From Burkholderiales bacterium 70-64 (GTDB lineage: Bacteria; Pseudomonadota; Gammaproteobacteria; Burkholderiales; Burkholderiaceae_E), in assembly GCA_001898645.1 (NCBI GenBank), contig MKUQ01000014.1:1-64000 (forward strand): a DNA stretch of 64,000 nucleotides, read 5' to 3'. A model generated the notes under the pieces. That model did not search any database. It saw only the letters and a list, made by a program, of their open reading frames with translations, and was not told where the DNA came from. The position numbers and the translations under genes were made by a program. Positions 16,538 to 25,427 of this stretch are shown in pieces. How positions within the stretch are numbered: position 1 is the stretch's first letter; each line of letters starts with the position of its first letter.

Positions 16538-17617
16538 TCAGTCCATTCCGGCCAGGATCGCCGCGGCTTCCCGGGCATCGATGGGCATGGAATAGAAGCG
16601 GCGGTAGAACTCGCGCGTCTCGCCGACCAGGTCGAGATCGGCGAAGCGTTCCGGATGCGTGCGCTGGGCCAGCCAGAGGATCCCGAGGCAGTATTCGGCG
16701 CTCGGGGTCAGCCAGGGAGCGGCGCCCACCGGAACCGCATGGACGCGCTTGTTGCGTACCGCGGACAGGTGGGCGAAACGCGGGTCGGTCGAGACCTGTT
16801 CCAGGTCCTTGCGCGACCACACGACCAGCACTTCCGGGTCGGCCCGCAGCAGGGTCTCCAGCGGCATCGCCGTCTGCCCTTCCGGCGTGCGGCGGCCGAT
16901 GTTGTCGCTGGCGACGGTGGCCAGGGCCCAATCGGTCAGGTGCCGCACCGGCTGAGACATGGTCTTCAGGTTGAGGAGGGCGGCGCTCGGGCGCCGCAGC
17001 GGCGCCGTGCCGGCGGCCAGCCCCGAGCGGACCCGCTTCACGTTGCCTTCGCAATAGCCGCGGAATTCCTGCGCCCGCGCCTTTGCGTGGAACACCTCGC
17101 CGAACAGGTCGACGATGCGCATCAGGTCGTCGAAGTCGTTCCAGTCCACGAGCAGCGTCGGCAGGCCTGCCGCCTCGAGCACCGGCACGAAGGCGCGCAT
17201 GTTGGTGACGACGACGCCGGGGGCCAGCGCCAGCAGCGCCTCGATGCTCGGCTGCCCGTCGCCGCCGGTGATGGGCGGCAGCGTGCTCACCTGCGGCATC
17301 AGGCGGCGCTGCATGGACCAGTACGATGTCCGGGCGAAGGGCGGAAGGCCGTTGGCGATGACCTCCGTCCTGCCGATAGCGAACAGGAAGCTGTTGAGCA
17401 CCGGCGTGCCGCCCAGCGTCGCCGTGCGGCTGACCGTCTCCGGGATCCTCACCGAGCGGCCGGTGACGTCGGTGACCGTCCGCTGCGCCCATCCCGTACC
17501 GCACAGCAGGCAGCATCCCAGCCACAGCGCGGCGCGCAGCAGCCCGCGCAGCGGGCCGCTGCGCCTGGGGCCGGCGCCGTGGCCCGCACCGACCAACCCT
17601 GGCACAACCCGCTTCAT
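16538..17617 (-). CDS. ABC transporter periplasmic binding protein, copy 3
   Basis: This 359-residue protein has a long basic N-terminus before its hydrophobic signal segment (LLRAALWLGCCLLCGTGWA), then RTVTDVTGRSVRIPETVSRTATLGG. FAIGRTEVIANGLPPFARTSYWSMQRRL is nearly identical in pattern to copy 4. No permease or ATPase adjoins it, so it presumably feeds one of the two FecCD transporters of the locus. It lies between receptor copy 3 and radical SAM copy 2, in a receptor-binding protein pair. Confidence 0.86.
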   Translation of the reverse strand: MKRVVPGLVGAGHGAGPRRSGPLRGLLRAALWLGCCLLCGTGWAQRTVTDVTGRSVRIPETVSRTATLGGTPVLNSFLFAIGRTEVIANGLPPFARTSYWSMQRRLMPQVSTLPPITGGDGQPSIEALLALAPGVVVTNMRAFVPVLEAAGLPTLLVDWNDFDDLMRIVDLFGEVFHAKARAQEFRGYCEGNVKRVRSGLAAGTAPLRRPSAALLNLKTMSQPVRHLTDWALATVASDNIGRRTPEGQTAMPLETLLRADPEVLVVWSRKDLEQVSTDPRFAHLSAVRNKRVHAVPVGAAPWLTPSAEYCLGILWLAQRTHPERFADLDLVGETREFYRRFYSMPIDAREAAAILAGMD

Positions 17618-17642
17618 CGCGCCCGACTTCGAAGACGGTTAC

Positions 17643-19877
17643 TCAGAACTTCGCGGTCATGGTCACCGCCACCGTCCTCGGGGCGCCGGCGTAGTAGGAC
17701 GTGCCGGCATTGAGGTCGGTGCTGTTCGGCGTGATCATCCCGATGTAGCGCTTGTCGAAGAGGTTGAGCACGGAAGCGTGGATGCCGACGTCCTGCAACG
17801 CTCCGACGTTTCGCCAGCGATAGCCCAGGTGCACGTCGGCGACCCAGTAGGCGTCGACCTCTTCCTTCTGCAGGATGTCGCCGTAGCGCTTGCCGGTGTA
17901 GCGCACCATTGGCGAAACGCTCCAGTCGCCGCTGCGCCAGTCCAGTCCGAAGCGGCCCAGGACGCGGGCGGCATTGGGCACCTGCTTGCCGTCGGTGGGC
18001 GTCGGGGTGCCGCTGCGCGTCAGGATGTCGCCGTCGAAGGCGAAGCGGTTGTAGGACGCGGCGAACAGCGCCGACAGGCTGGCGCTGACGCGATAGCTGC
18101 CCTCCAGCTCGACCCCCTTGCCGATCGTGCGCGCCGTGCACTGGTTGTAGCTGACGCCGACCGTCGGATCGAAGACGTTGACCTGTCCGTTGCGAGCGCG
18201 CGAGTAGTAGATGCTCGAGGCCAGGGACAGGCGCTCGCCGGCGTAGCGCACGCCGAGATCCACGTTGTCGGAGACCTCGGGCTCGAGCTTGCCGATGACG
18301 TCCTGGAGGGTGACGCCCTTGCTCACGAAGGCGTTCCGGTTGGCGATGTAGGTGTTGATCGTCGCGCCCGAATTCGTTCCGCCGACCCGGCGGCCGTAGG
18401 CCGCGGTCAATGCCGTGTCAGGGGTCAGGTCGTAGCGCAGGGAGAGGTTCGGCAGCAGGGTGCGCAGGTCCTTCGATTCGATCTGCATCCACGGGTCGCG
18501 GGGCGGGTTCGCTGCCAGGGCGCCGTCGTAGCTGCCGTCGGGCAGGCCGGCGGCATTGAAATAGGACAGCGACGGGACGTACTCCTCCATCAGCCGCAGT
18601 CCGCCGGACAGCGTGGCCGGGCCCAGGCGTCCGGTCAGCTGGACGAAGGGACTGCGGTACTTGTGGTCCCCGTGCTTCGACAGCAGGGCCCATTGGGCAA
18701 AGGTGAGGCTGCCGTCGGCATTGATGCCGTAGTCCTTCTGGTACACCGGCGGCGGCGGCGACTCGAGCGTCATCCACCAGTAGCCCGCCGCGAGATCGAC
18801 ATTACGCGACAGCTTCAGGTCGTACTGGGCCAGCAGGCCGGTCTGCTTGTGCTCGATGTCCCAGCGCCGGACGCGGTTGACGCCGGCGCCGAACATCATG
18901 TAGCCGTCGTCGTCCAGGTAGTGCGTGCGCAAGGTGAAACGCCCGTTCTCGCCGACCGGCAGGATCAGGTTGGCCATCAGCGCGATGTCATCGAACTCCT
19001 GCCGGTTGAAGCCGTAATAGAGCTGCTGCTGGGCGGGATTGCGCACCTCGTCGTAGTCGAAGCGGCGCCAGTTCGACTTGTCCTGCGCCTGGGCGTAGTT
19101 CATCGCCCGGTAGTCGTTGGCGGCGATGTGGTTGAACAGGGCGAACACCTCGATGCGCGCGCCGTTCGAGAACGGCTGGGCGAGCCCGAACATGGCATTG
19201 CGGCGCTCCGACTGGCCGGCGCCTTTCCATTTGTCGGTCTGCATGTCGGAGGCGGAGACGAAGAACGCGGTGCCGGCGGGCCCGACGCTGCCGCTGTCCA
19301 GCCTGGCGAAGGTCCTGCGGAAACCGAACGAGCCGAAACCCTGGGAGGCCTCGATGCCGAACTGCTTCTCCGGCCGGCGCAGCGTCATGTCGGCCACGCC
19401 CAGGATGTTGGAGACGCCGAGGCCGACGCCGGCGGGCATGGCGCCGCGGTAGAGGTCGTACGCGCCGATGTTCTCGAGATCGAACAGGTCCGCGCCGCCC
19501 GGCCCGATGGTGGTCGGCATGCCGTCCACCGTGAAGGTGATGCCGCCTCCGCCGCCGGCGGTCCTGCCGCGCAGGTTCAGGTTGCGGTTGGCCGAGATGC
19601 CGTAGGCATCGGCGGTCTCGGTGTTCACGGAGGGCATCAGGTCGAACAGGCGGAAGGTGCTCGTCTGCGCCGGGCCGCCGAGAACGCCGATGCCTTCGCG
19701 CGACACCGAGTCGTGCGCCCAGGGCAGCGGGTCGGGTTGCGTCAGCGGCGCGTCCTTCGGCGAGGGAACGACGACGTCGGGCAGGGTGACTTCGGCGGCC
19801 GCCGCCTGGGAGGCGGCGAACAGGGCGGCGAGCGCGGCGGCAAGGACTTTCTTCCGTGGGTGCATGAGGGATGCCAT
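17643..19877 (-). CDS. TonB-dependent outer-membrane receptor, copy 3
   Basis: This 744-residue receptor has a signal peptide (KVLAAALAALFAASQAAAA), a plug with DLFDLENIGAYDLYRGAMPAGVGLG, and a barrel closing with LFDKRYIGMITPNSTDLNAG...YYAGAPRTVAVTMTAKF. It was extracted from a longer ORF whose upstream part overlaps the binding-protein gene in another frame. ATG at 19877 is preferred and ATG at 19865 is possible; neither has a strong ribosome binding site. It forms a pair with binding protein copy 4 (8-base gap) or copy 3 (25-base gap). Confidence 0.9.
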   Translation of the reverse strand: MASLMHPRKKVLAAALAALFAASQAAAAEVTLPDVVVPSPKDAPLTQPDPLPWAHDSVSREGIGVLGGPAQTSTFRLFDLMPSVNTETADAYGISANRNLNLRGRTAGGGGGITFTVDGMPTTIGPGGADLFDLENIGAYDLYRGAMPAGVGLGVSNILGVADMTLRRPEKQFGIEASQGFGSFGFRRTFARLDSGSVGPAGTAFFVSASDMQTDKWKGAGQSERRNAMFGLAQPFSNGARIEVFALFNHIAANDYRAMNYAQAQDKSNWRRFDYDEVRNPAQQQLYYGFNRQEFDDIALMANLILPVGENGRFTLRTHYLDDDGYMMFGAGVNRVRRWDIEHKQTGLLAQYDLKLSRNVDLAAGYWWMTLESPPPPVYQKDYGINADGSLTFAQWALLSKHGDHKYRSPFVQLTGRLGPATLSGGLRLMEEYVPSLSYFNAAGLPDGSYDGALAANPPRDPWMQIESKDLRTLLPNLSLRYDLTPDTALTAAYGRRVGGTNSGATINTYIANRNAFVSKGVTLQDVIGKLEPEVSDNVDLGVRYAGERLSLASSIYYSRARNGQVNVFDPTVGVSYNQCTARTIGKGVELEGSYRVSASLSALFAASYNRFAFDGDILTRSGTPTPTDGKQVPNAARVLGRFGLDWRSGDWSVSPMVRYTGKRYGDILQKEEVDAYWVADVHLGYRWRNVGALQDVGIHASVLNLFDKRYIGMITPNSTDLNAGTSYYAGAPRTVAVTMTAKF

Positions 19878-19885
19878 CTGTCGAT

Positions 19886-20929
19886 TCAGTTCGTTCCGTT
19901 GAGGATTGCCCGGGCTTCCTCGGCGTCGATCGCGATGCCGAAGAAGCGCCGGTAGAAGTCGCGCGTCTCGCGGACCGGGTCGAGGTCCGCGAATCGCGCC
20001 GGGTGCAGCGCCCGGGCGGTCCACAGCACGCCGAGGCATTGCTCGACGCCGGGCGCGAGCCAGGGCGTGGCGCCCACCGGCACCGCGTGGACCCGCTGTC
20101 CCCTGACCGCGCTCATGGCGGCGAAGCGCGGGTCGGCGAGCAGCGCATCGCGTTCCTCGCGCGACCAGACGATCAGCACCTCGGGATCGGCCCGCAGCAG
20201 GGCTTCCGACGTCATGGCCGCCTGCCCGGCAGCGAGGCCATGACGGCCGACGTTGTCGCCGCCGGCAGCCGACAGCGTCCAGTCCGCGATGCGCGCCGGT
20301 TGCGACATGGTCTTCATGCGCAGGAACGCGACGCGCGGCGGCCGCGGCCGCTCGCCGGCCGCCAGGCCGGCGGCGATCCGCGCGACGTTCTCCTCGCACG
20401 AGCGGCGGAACTCGGCCGCCCGTTCCCGCGCCTGCAGGACCTCGCCCAGCAGCTCGGCGGTGCGCATCAGGTCGCCGAAGCCGTTCCACTCGAAGAGCAG
20501 CACCGGCAGGCCGACCGCCTCGATCACGGGCACGGCGCCGCGCGACGAGGCCAGCACGACGCCGGGTGCGAGCGCGAGCAGGGCCTCGACATTGGGCTGG
20601 CCGTCGCTGCCGGCCACTACCGGCAGCTCGGCCAGGCGCGGCCCCAAGCGACGCTGCATCGCCCAGTAGCTCGTCCGGAAGAACGGCGGCAGGCCGCTGC
20701 CGATGAGGTCGCTTCGGCCGAGCATGAACACGAAGCTGTTCAGCGGCGCCACCGCTCCCAGGATCGCCGTCCGCTCGACCCGGGCCGGCACGGCCACCTG
20801 CCGGCCCGCGAGGTCGGTGACGCCGTCCCGTGCCCACGACGCGGCGCAGGACAGCGCGAGCAGCAGGCAGAGTGCGATCCGCCGCGCGGCGCGCGTCGGA
20901 TCGCCTGCCCGCAGGGAGGCCTGTTTCAT
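19886..20929 (-). CDS. ABC transporter periplasmic binding protein, copy 4
   Basis: This 347-residue protein has a signal peptide (IALCLLLALSCAASWA) and the mature start GVTDLAGRQVAVPARVERTAILG. RSDLIGSGLPPFFRTSYWAMQRRL and the ending DLDPVRETRDFYRRFFG mark it as the closest relative of copy 3. It lies 31 bases after receptor copy 4. Together, copies 3 and 4 plus receptors 3 and 4 look like a tandem duplication of a receptor/binding-protein pair that has since diverged. Confidence 0.86.
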   Translation of the reverse strand: MKQASLRAGDPTRAARRIALCLLLALSCAASWARDGVTDLAGRQVAVPARVERTAILGAVAPLNSFVFMLGRSDLIGSGLPPFFRTSYWAMQRRLGPRLAELPVVAGSDGQPNVEALLALAPGVVLASSRGAVPVIEAVGLPVLLFEWNGFGDLMRTAELLGEVLQARERAAEFRRSCEENVARIAAGLAAGERPRPPRVAFLRMKTMSQPARIADWTLSAAGGDNVGRHGLAAGQAAMTSEALLRADPEVLIVWSREERDALLADPRFAAMSAVRGQRVHAVPVGATPWLAPGVEQCLGVLWTARALHPARFADLDPVRETRDFYRRFFGIAIDAEEARAILNGTN

Positions 20930-20960
20930 GAAGCCGGCCCGAGAGGCGTCGGTGGCCCGG

Positions 20961-23285
20961 TCAGAACCTCCCGCTGAGCGTCACTGCCACCGTGCGCGGC
21001 GCGCCCGGCAGGTAGCTCGGCAGCCCGCCGACCGCGTAGTCGTTGGTGTTGATGATCCCGATGTAGCGCTTGTCGAAGATGTTGGTGACCGACAGCCCGA
21101 TGCCCAGGTTCTGCAGCCCGGCGACGTTCCCGAGCGCGTAGTCGATGCCCAGGTCGGCGACGGCATAGCCCGCCACCGCCTGGTCCTCCACCGTGCCGCC
21201 GAAGCGCCGTCCGGTGTAGCGCACCAGCGGCGCGATCGACCACGATCCGAGCCGCCACACCGCGCCGATGCTGGCCATCTGCCTCGGCGAGTCCTGCATC
21301 TGCTTGCCCTTGGTGTTCACGATCGTCCCGCTGCCGGTGCGCGCGTCCTCGCTGTACTCGGCGCGATTCAGCGAGAGCGAGAAGTAGACGTCGAGGTTGC
21401 GCGTCGGAGCGGCCCCGACTTCCAGCTCGATCCCGGTCGCCTGCGCCTTGGCCACGCTCTGGTGGTAGGCCACGCCGACTGCCGGATCGAACAGGCTGAG
21501 CTGCTTGTTGGTGTAGCGGATGTGATAGAGCGTCGGGGCGATGTAGGCGTTGCCCATGACGAAGCGCGCGCCCACGTCGAAGTTTTCCGACAGCTCCGGC
21601 CGCAGCCTCGACCAGATGTCGTCGAAGCGCAGCCCGGCGGCGGCGAACGCGGCCCGGTTGGTCGTGAACGCGCTGGCCACCGAGCCCCAGTTCTGCCGCC
21701 CGTAGGTGCGCCCGTAGCTCGCCCGCAGCAGCGTGCTGTCCGAGACGGGGTAGGTGACGCCCAGGTTGGGCAGCCACTCCTGGAGCTTGCGGCTGTTCGA
21801 GTACATGTCCGGGTCGACCTGCGGATTGCTGTCGAACACCGACTTGTACGAGACGTCGGGCGCCGTGTTGCCGAGGTAGTAGGTGAACGACGGGTCGCGG
21901 TAGTTCATGTACCGCAGGCCCGCCGTCGCCTCGGCCTTGCCGAGCCGGGTCGTGACCGACACGTAGGGGTTGTGGTAGGCATGGCGCGTCGTCTTCGCCA
22001 GCGTGGTCCAGCGCTCGAAGCGCAGGCTGCCGTCGGCATTGATGCGGTACAGGCGCTGGGCCGTGGGCGGCGGCGGCGCTTCGCTGCTCTGGTACCAGTA
22101 GCCGACGGCCAGCTCGCCCCACGCGTGCTTCGATTCGTGGCGCAGGTCGAAGCCGTAGGTGTCGTGGACGATCTCCCACCACGTGATGCCGGGCGCGCCG
22201 AGCGTGTTGGCGCCCGACAGCGAGTAGCCCTCCTCCTTCCAGTAGTAGGGCTTGAACACCAGGCGGGAGCTCTCGCCGGTCAGCAGCGTGACCCGGCCCA
22301 GGTAGGCGTCGTTGGTGTAGTTCTGGCGGTTGAAGCCGTGGTAGAGGATGTCCTGCGCGGGGTTGCCGGTGAGCTGCGCGTTGTACTCGAAGCTGCGATA
22401 CGTGGAGGGGTCCTGCACCTGCGCGTAGCTCAGCGCCCGGTACTCGTTCCACTCGACCTTGTGGTGCACGCCGAACAGCTCGATCGCCAGCCGCTCGCCG
22501 ACGTCGATGTGCAGGCCGAACTCGCCGTTCCAGCGCTCCGACTCCCCGGGACCGCGCCACTTGTCGGCACTGGTGTCCGAGGCGGACACGAAGAACCGCA
22601 CCGGCGCCGCGGACAACTGCCCCGAATCGAGCCGCACGAACGTGCGGCGGAAGTTGTTCGATCCGAAAGCCTGCGACGCGGTGATGCCGAACGCCTGCTC
22701 CGGCCCGCGCAGCGTCATGTCGACCACCGACGAGTTGGAGAAGCCCAGCCCGCTTCCGGCCGGCACCGCGCCCCGCATCAGCGTGATGTCGCTCATGTTC
22801 TCGAGGTCGAACAAGTCGGCGCCGCCCTTGCCGTTGGCGAAGGCAGGCTCGCCCGCGATCGGCAGGCCGTTGACCGTGCGGCCCACGTGCGTGCCGCTCT
22901 TGCCCCGCACCCGGAAGCTCATCCGGTTGCCGAGGCCATAGGGATCGGCGCTCTGCATGTTCACCGACGGCGCCGTCTGCAGGGCCCTCCAGGGGTTCAC
23001 CTGGGCCGGGCCGCCGAGGACCCGGATCCCCTCGCGCCCGACGTGCGTCTCGGTGTTCGGCCGGTCATCGGGAGGATCGACCAGCCGGGCCGGCGCGGTC
23101 TCGCGCACCGTGACCTCGTCGAGCATGGCGTCCGCCGTGCGCGTCTCGGCCGCATCGGGAACGAGGGGCATGGCACACAGGGCGGCGGCAAGCGCGGCGG
23201 TGATCGGGGCGCGCCTCGGCGATCCGGCAAGGCGGGAGGCGCGGGGGCGCCGGCGAAGGGGCTGGGTCCTGGTGTGGTGGGGCAT
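20961..23285 (-). CDS. TonB-dependent outer-membrane receptor, copy 4
   Basis: This 774-residue receptor is the first gene of the long minus-strand unit. It has an arginine-rich N-terminus with a signal peptide (ITAALAAALCAMPLVPDAAE), a plug with DLFDLENMSDITLMRGAVPAGSGLG, and a barrel ending IFDKRYIGIINTNDYAVGG...YLPGAPRTVAVTLSGRF. The ATG at 23285 lacks a clear ribosome binding site. A ModE-like palindrome begins eight bases upstream and a second sits over a promoter 190 bases upstream. Receptor expression is therefore probably switched on when molybdenum is scarce. Confidence 0.9.
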   Translation of the reverse strand: MPHHTRTQPLRRRPRASRLAGSPRRAPITAALAAALCAMPLVPDAAETRTADAMLDEVTVRETAPARLVDPPDDRPNTETHVGREGIRVLGGPAQVNPWRALQTAPSVNMQSADPYGLGNRMSFRVRGKSGTHVGRTVNGLPIAGEPAFANGKGGADLFDLENMSDITLMRGAVPAGSGLGFSNSSVVDMTLRGPEQAFGITASQAFGSNNFRRTFVRLDSGQLSAAPVRFFVSASDTSADKWRGPGESERWNGEFGLHIDVGERLAIELFGVHHKVEWNEYRALSYAQVQDPSTYRSFEYNAQLTGNPAQDILYHGFNRQNYTNDAYLGRVTLLTGESSRLVFKPYYWKEEGYSLSGANTLGAPGITWWEIVHDTYGFDLRHESKHAWGELAVGYWYQSSEAPPPPTAQRLYRINADGSLRFERWTTLAKTTRHAYHNPYVSVTTRLGKAEATAGLRYMNYRDPSFTYYLGNTAPDVSYKSVFDSNPQVDPDMYSNSRKLQEWLPNLGVTYPVSDSTLLRASYGRTYGRQNWGSVASAFTTNRAAFAAAGLRFDDIWSRLRPELSENFDVGARFVMGNAYIAPTLYHIRYTNKQLSLFDPAVGVAYHQSVAKAQATGIELEVGAAPTRNLDVYFSLSLNRAEYSEDARTGSGTIVNTKGKQMQDSPRQMASIGAVWRLGSWSIAPLVRYTGRRFGGTVEDQAVAGYAVADLGIDYALGNVAGLQNLGIGLSVTNIFDKRYIGIINTNDYAVGGLPSYLPGAPRTVAVTLSGRF

Positions 23286-23292
23286 CGGATTT

Positions 23293-23316
23293 CGTTATGT
23301 TTGATTGTATATAACG
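23293..23316 (-). promoter_or_regulatory. ModE-like operator (proximal) at receptor 4 start
   Basis: The inverted repeat CGTTATGT-N8-ATATAACG occupies bases just 8 nt upstream of the receptor ATG. On the minus strand the half-site CGTTATATA matches the remembered ModE consensus exactly. The spacing is identical to the boxes at 9370 and 23474. Being downstream of the likely promoter, it may act as a second operator or roadblock. Confidence 0.6.
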
Positions 23317-23473
23317 AAGAGCGACAAAGGCGCTTCGCGGTCGGACGGGCGCGCTGCCGGTCCGCGTCGGTGGGTCGTCAACCTCGAAAAAGGGAGGGCC
23401 GGTGCGGTCGAGCCCGGTTGCCGGCGCCGCTGTGGGCGTGCTGCTCACGGCGGGAAGGAAGTGGGCTCAGAAG

Positions 23474-23505
23474 CGGAATATAAGAGTTTATATAACGATA
23501 GTAAA
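23474..23505 (-). promoter_or_regulatory. Minus-strand promoter overlapped by a ModE-like operator
   Basis: On the minus strand a -35 TTTACT (23505-23500) and a -10 TATATT (23482-23477) are separated by 17 bases. The palindrome CGGAATAT-N8-ATATAACG (23474-23497) covers the spacer and the -10. Its right half, TATATAACGAT, matches the remembered ModE half-site in full. This geometry would let ModE block RNA polymerase when molybdate is bound. Confidence 0.62.
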
Positions 23506-23699
23506 GTCGGGAGTGGGCCTTCGGTGTCAAGAGCGTTCGGCGGCCGGGAGCTGCCGCTTCTCCGCCCGAGGGCCGGATAGCCGGGTCGCTTCCGCCCGCG
23601 AACCTCAAGGCCGGGTCATCCGCGGCCGAAACCTCCGGTGTGGGTTAGTCCCCGTTCCACGAGCGCATCGTGGACGATCGACCGTCGAGGGTCCCGGCC

Positions 23700-25418
23700 A
23701 TGTCCGACACACCGGATTCCCAGCCCGATCTTCCGCTGCCGTTTCCTGAACTCGGCGGCGACTTGCCGCTGCTGCCGGTACGCATGCTCAACGAGTACCA
23801 GTATTGTCCGCGCCTCGCCTATCTCGAATGGGTTCAGGGCGAGTGGGCCGACTCGGCAGATACGGTGGAAGGCCGACACGCCCATCGGCGGGTGGACAAG
23901 CGATCGGGGGCCCTTCCGCCGGCCGACGAACTGCCCCAGGACGAAAAGCTGCACGCGCGATCGATCACCTTGTCGAGCAATCGACTCGGGTTGATCGCGA
24001 AAATGGATCTCGTCGAAAGCGAGGACGGCTTCGTCGTTCCGGTCGACTACAAGCGCGGCAAGCGACCGCATGTCTCCGGTGGCGCCTACGACCCTGAGCG
24101 CGTGCAGCTCTGCGCCCAGGCACTGATCCTCGAGGAGCACGGCTATCGGGTGCGCGAAGGCGTGCTGTACTTCGCAGGCAGTCGCGAGCGTGTCCGCGTC
24201 GAGCTCGATGAAGAGCTTCGAGGGCTCACGCGCAACGCGATCGATGGGCTGAGGCTGGTCGCCGCCGGCGGGACGATTCCCCCGCCGCTGTCCGATAGTC
24301 CAAAATGCCCCCGGTGTTCGCTCGTCGGCATCTGCCTGCCCGACGAAGTCAACTTCCTGAAACGCGAGACCGCGCCGCCTCGTCCGCTCGCCGTGGGCCA
24401 CGACGAAGCGATGCCCGTCTACGTTCAGGCGCATCGCGCCAAGGTGAACAAGAACGGCGAGACCCTCGAAGTTACGGTCGAGGAAAAGCCCGCGGCGACC
24501 GCCCGCCTCTCGGAAGTGTCGCAACTCGTTCTGATGGGCAACGTCTATCTCACGACGCCGACCCTGCATGCCCTGATGGAACGGGAGATCACGGTGTGCT
24601 GGCACAGCTATGGCGGCTGGTTCATCGGGCACACGGTCGGCACCGGGCACAAGAATGTGGAGCTGCGAACGGCGCAATATCGCGCCAGCTTCGATGACGG
24701 CCGCTGCCTGCGGATCGCCCGCGGACTGGTCATCGCGAAGATCCAGAACGCGCGCACGCTGCTCCGGCGAAACTGGAAAGACGGCAGCGCACCGGAACCC
24801 CTGCTCGACGAATTCAAACGTGACATAGACCATGCGCGGCGCGTCGGAACCATGGCGGAACTGCTGGGAGTCGAAGGCAACGCCGCGGCGCGCTACTTCC
24901 GTCACTTCAGGCAAATGCTGCCACGCGAGGGCGACGCTGCCAGCTTTGCCTTCGACTTCGAGCGCCGCAATCGCCGGCCGCCGACCGATCCCGTCAATGC
25001 GATGCTCTCGTTCGGATACGCGCTGCTCGTCCGGGCCTGGACGGTCTGCCTGAGTGCGGTGGGGCTCGACCCTTATCGCGGCTTCTACCACCAGCCGCGC
25101 TACGGAAGGCCCGCGCTGGCCCTGGATCTGATGGAGCCGTTCCGCCCGCTGATTGCCGAATCGAGCGTGATCCAGGCGATCAACAACGGGGAGATCAAGC
25201 CGACGGATTTCGTCAGCGCCGCGGGCAGCGTTGCGCTGGATGCGGACGGCCGCAAACGGTTCATCGCAGCATTCGAGCGTCGACTCGGGCACGAGATCAC
25301 CCACCCCTTGTTCGGCTACAAGGTGAGCTATCGCCGGCTGCTGGAACTGCAGGCGCGCCTCTTCGGGCGCTACCTTCTCGGCGAGCTCGACGACTATCCG
25401 AACTTCGTCACGCGCTGA
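23700..25418 (+). CDS. cas4-cas1: CRISPR adaptation fusion protein Cas4-Cas1 (type I-G)
   Basis: This 572-residue fusion is characteristic of type I-G (former I-U). The N-terminal Cas4 nuclease (about 1-215) shows the first cluster cysteine in YCPRLAYLEW, the nuclease motif DYKRGK and the last three cysteines in KCPRCSLVGIC. It trims prespacers and reads the PAM. The Cas1 integrase part begins near PVYVQAHRAKV and has its metal site in NAMLSFGYALL, GFYHQPRYGRPALALDLMEPFRP. ATG 23700 is preferred over the upstream GTG 23670 because the family begins near here and GAGG lies at a suitable distance. It is followed by cas2 and the array. Confidence 0.93.
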   Translation: MSDTPDSQPDLPLPFPELGGDLPLLPVRMLNEYQYCPRLAYLEWVQGEWADSADTVEGRHAHRRVDKRSGALPPADELPQDEKLHARSITLSSNRLGLIAKMDLVESEDGFVVPVDYKRGKRPHVSGGAYDPERVQLCAQALILEEHGYRVREGVLYFAGSRERVRVELDEELRGLTRNAIDGLRLVAAGGTIPPPLSDSPKCPRCSLVGICLPDEVNFLKRETAPPRPLAVGHDEAMPVYVQAHRAKVNKNGETLEVTVEEKPAATARLSEVSQLVLMGNVYLTTPTLHALMEREITVCWHSYGGWFIGHTVGTGHKNVELRTAQYRASFDDGRCLRIARGLVIAKIQNARTLLRRNWKDGSAPEPLLDEFKRDIDHARRVGTMAELLGVEGNAAARYFRHFRQMLPREGDAASFAFDFERRNRRPPTDPVNAMLSFGYALLVRAWTVCLSAVGLDPYRGFYHQPRYGRPALALDLMEPFRPLIAESSVIQAINNGEIKPTDFVSAAGSVALDADGRKRFIAAFERRLGHEITHPLFGYKVSYRRLLELQARLFGRYLLGELDDYPNFVTR

Positions 25419-25427
25419 CGATGCGCC

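Larger units (their letters stand above)
23286..23699. promoter_or_regulatory. Intergenic control region between receptor 4 and cas4-cas1
   Basis: This 414-base stretch has no convincing gene. It contains two ModE-like boxes (23293-23316 and 23474-23497) and a minus-strand promoter. The implied transcript leader of the receptor is about 185 bases. I searched the leader by eye for the B12-box of a cobalamin riboswitch and for other known riboswitch landmarks and saw none. The promoter of the plus-strand cas4-cas1 gene must also lie here but is not obvious. Confidence 0.5.

Noticed and set aside
17115-19955. 946-residue plus-strand ORF (and similar long ORFs at 3686-6910 and 15638-17713)
   Set aside because: They lie antisense to clearly recognisable receptor, binding-protein and radical SAM genes, are arginine/histidine-rich and low in complexity, as expected for shadows in GC-rich DNA.
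23286-23470. Cobalamin riboswitch in the leader of receptor 4, suggested by BtuB/BtuCDF-like genes
   Set aside because: No B12 box or other recognisable riboswitch core was seen; ModE-like boxes explain the control better.
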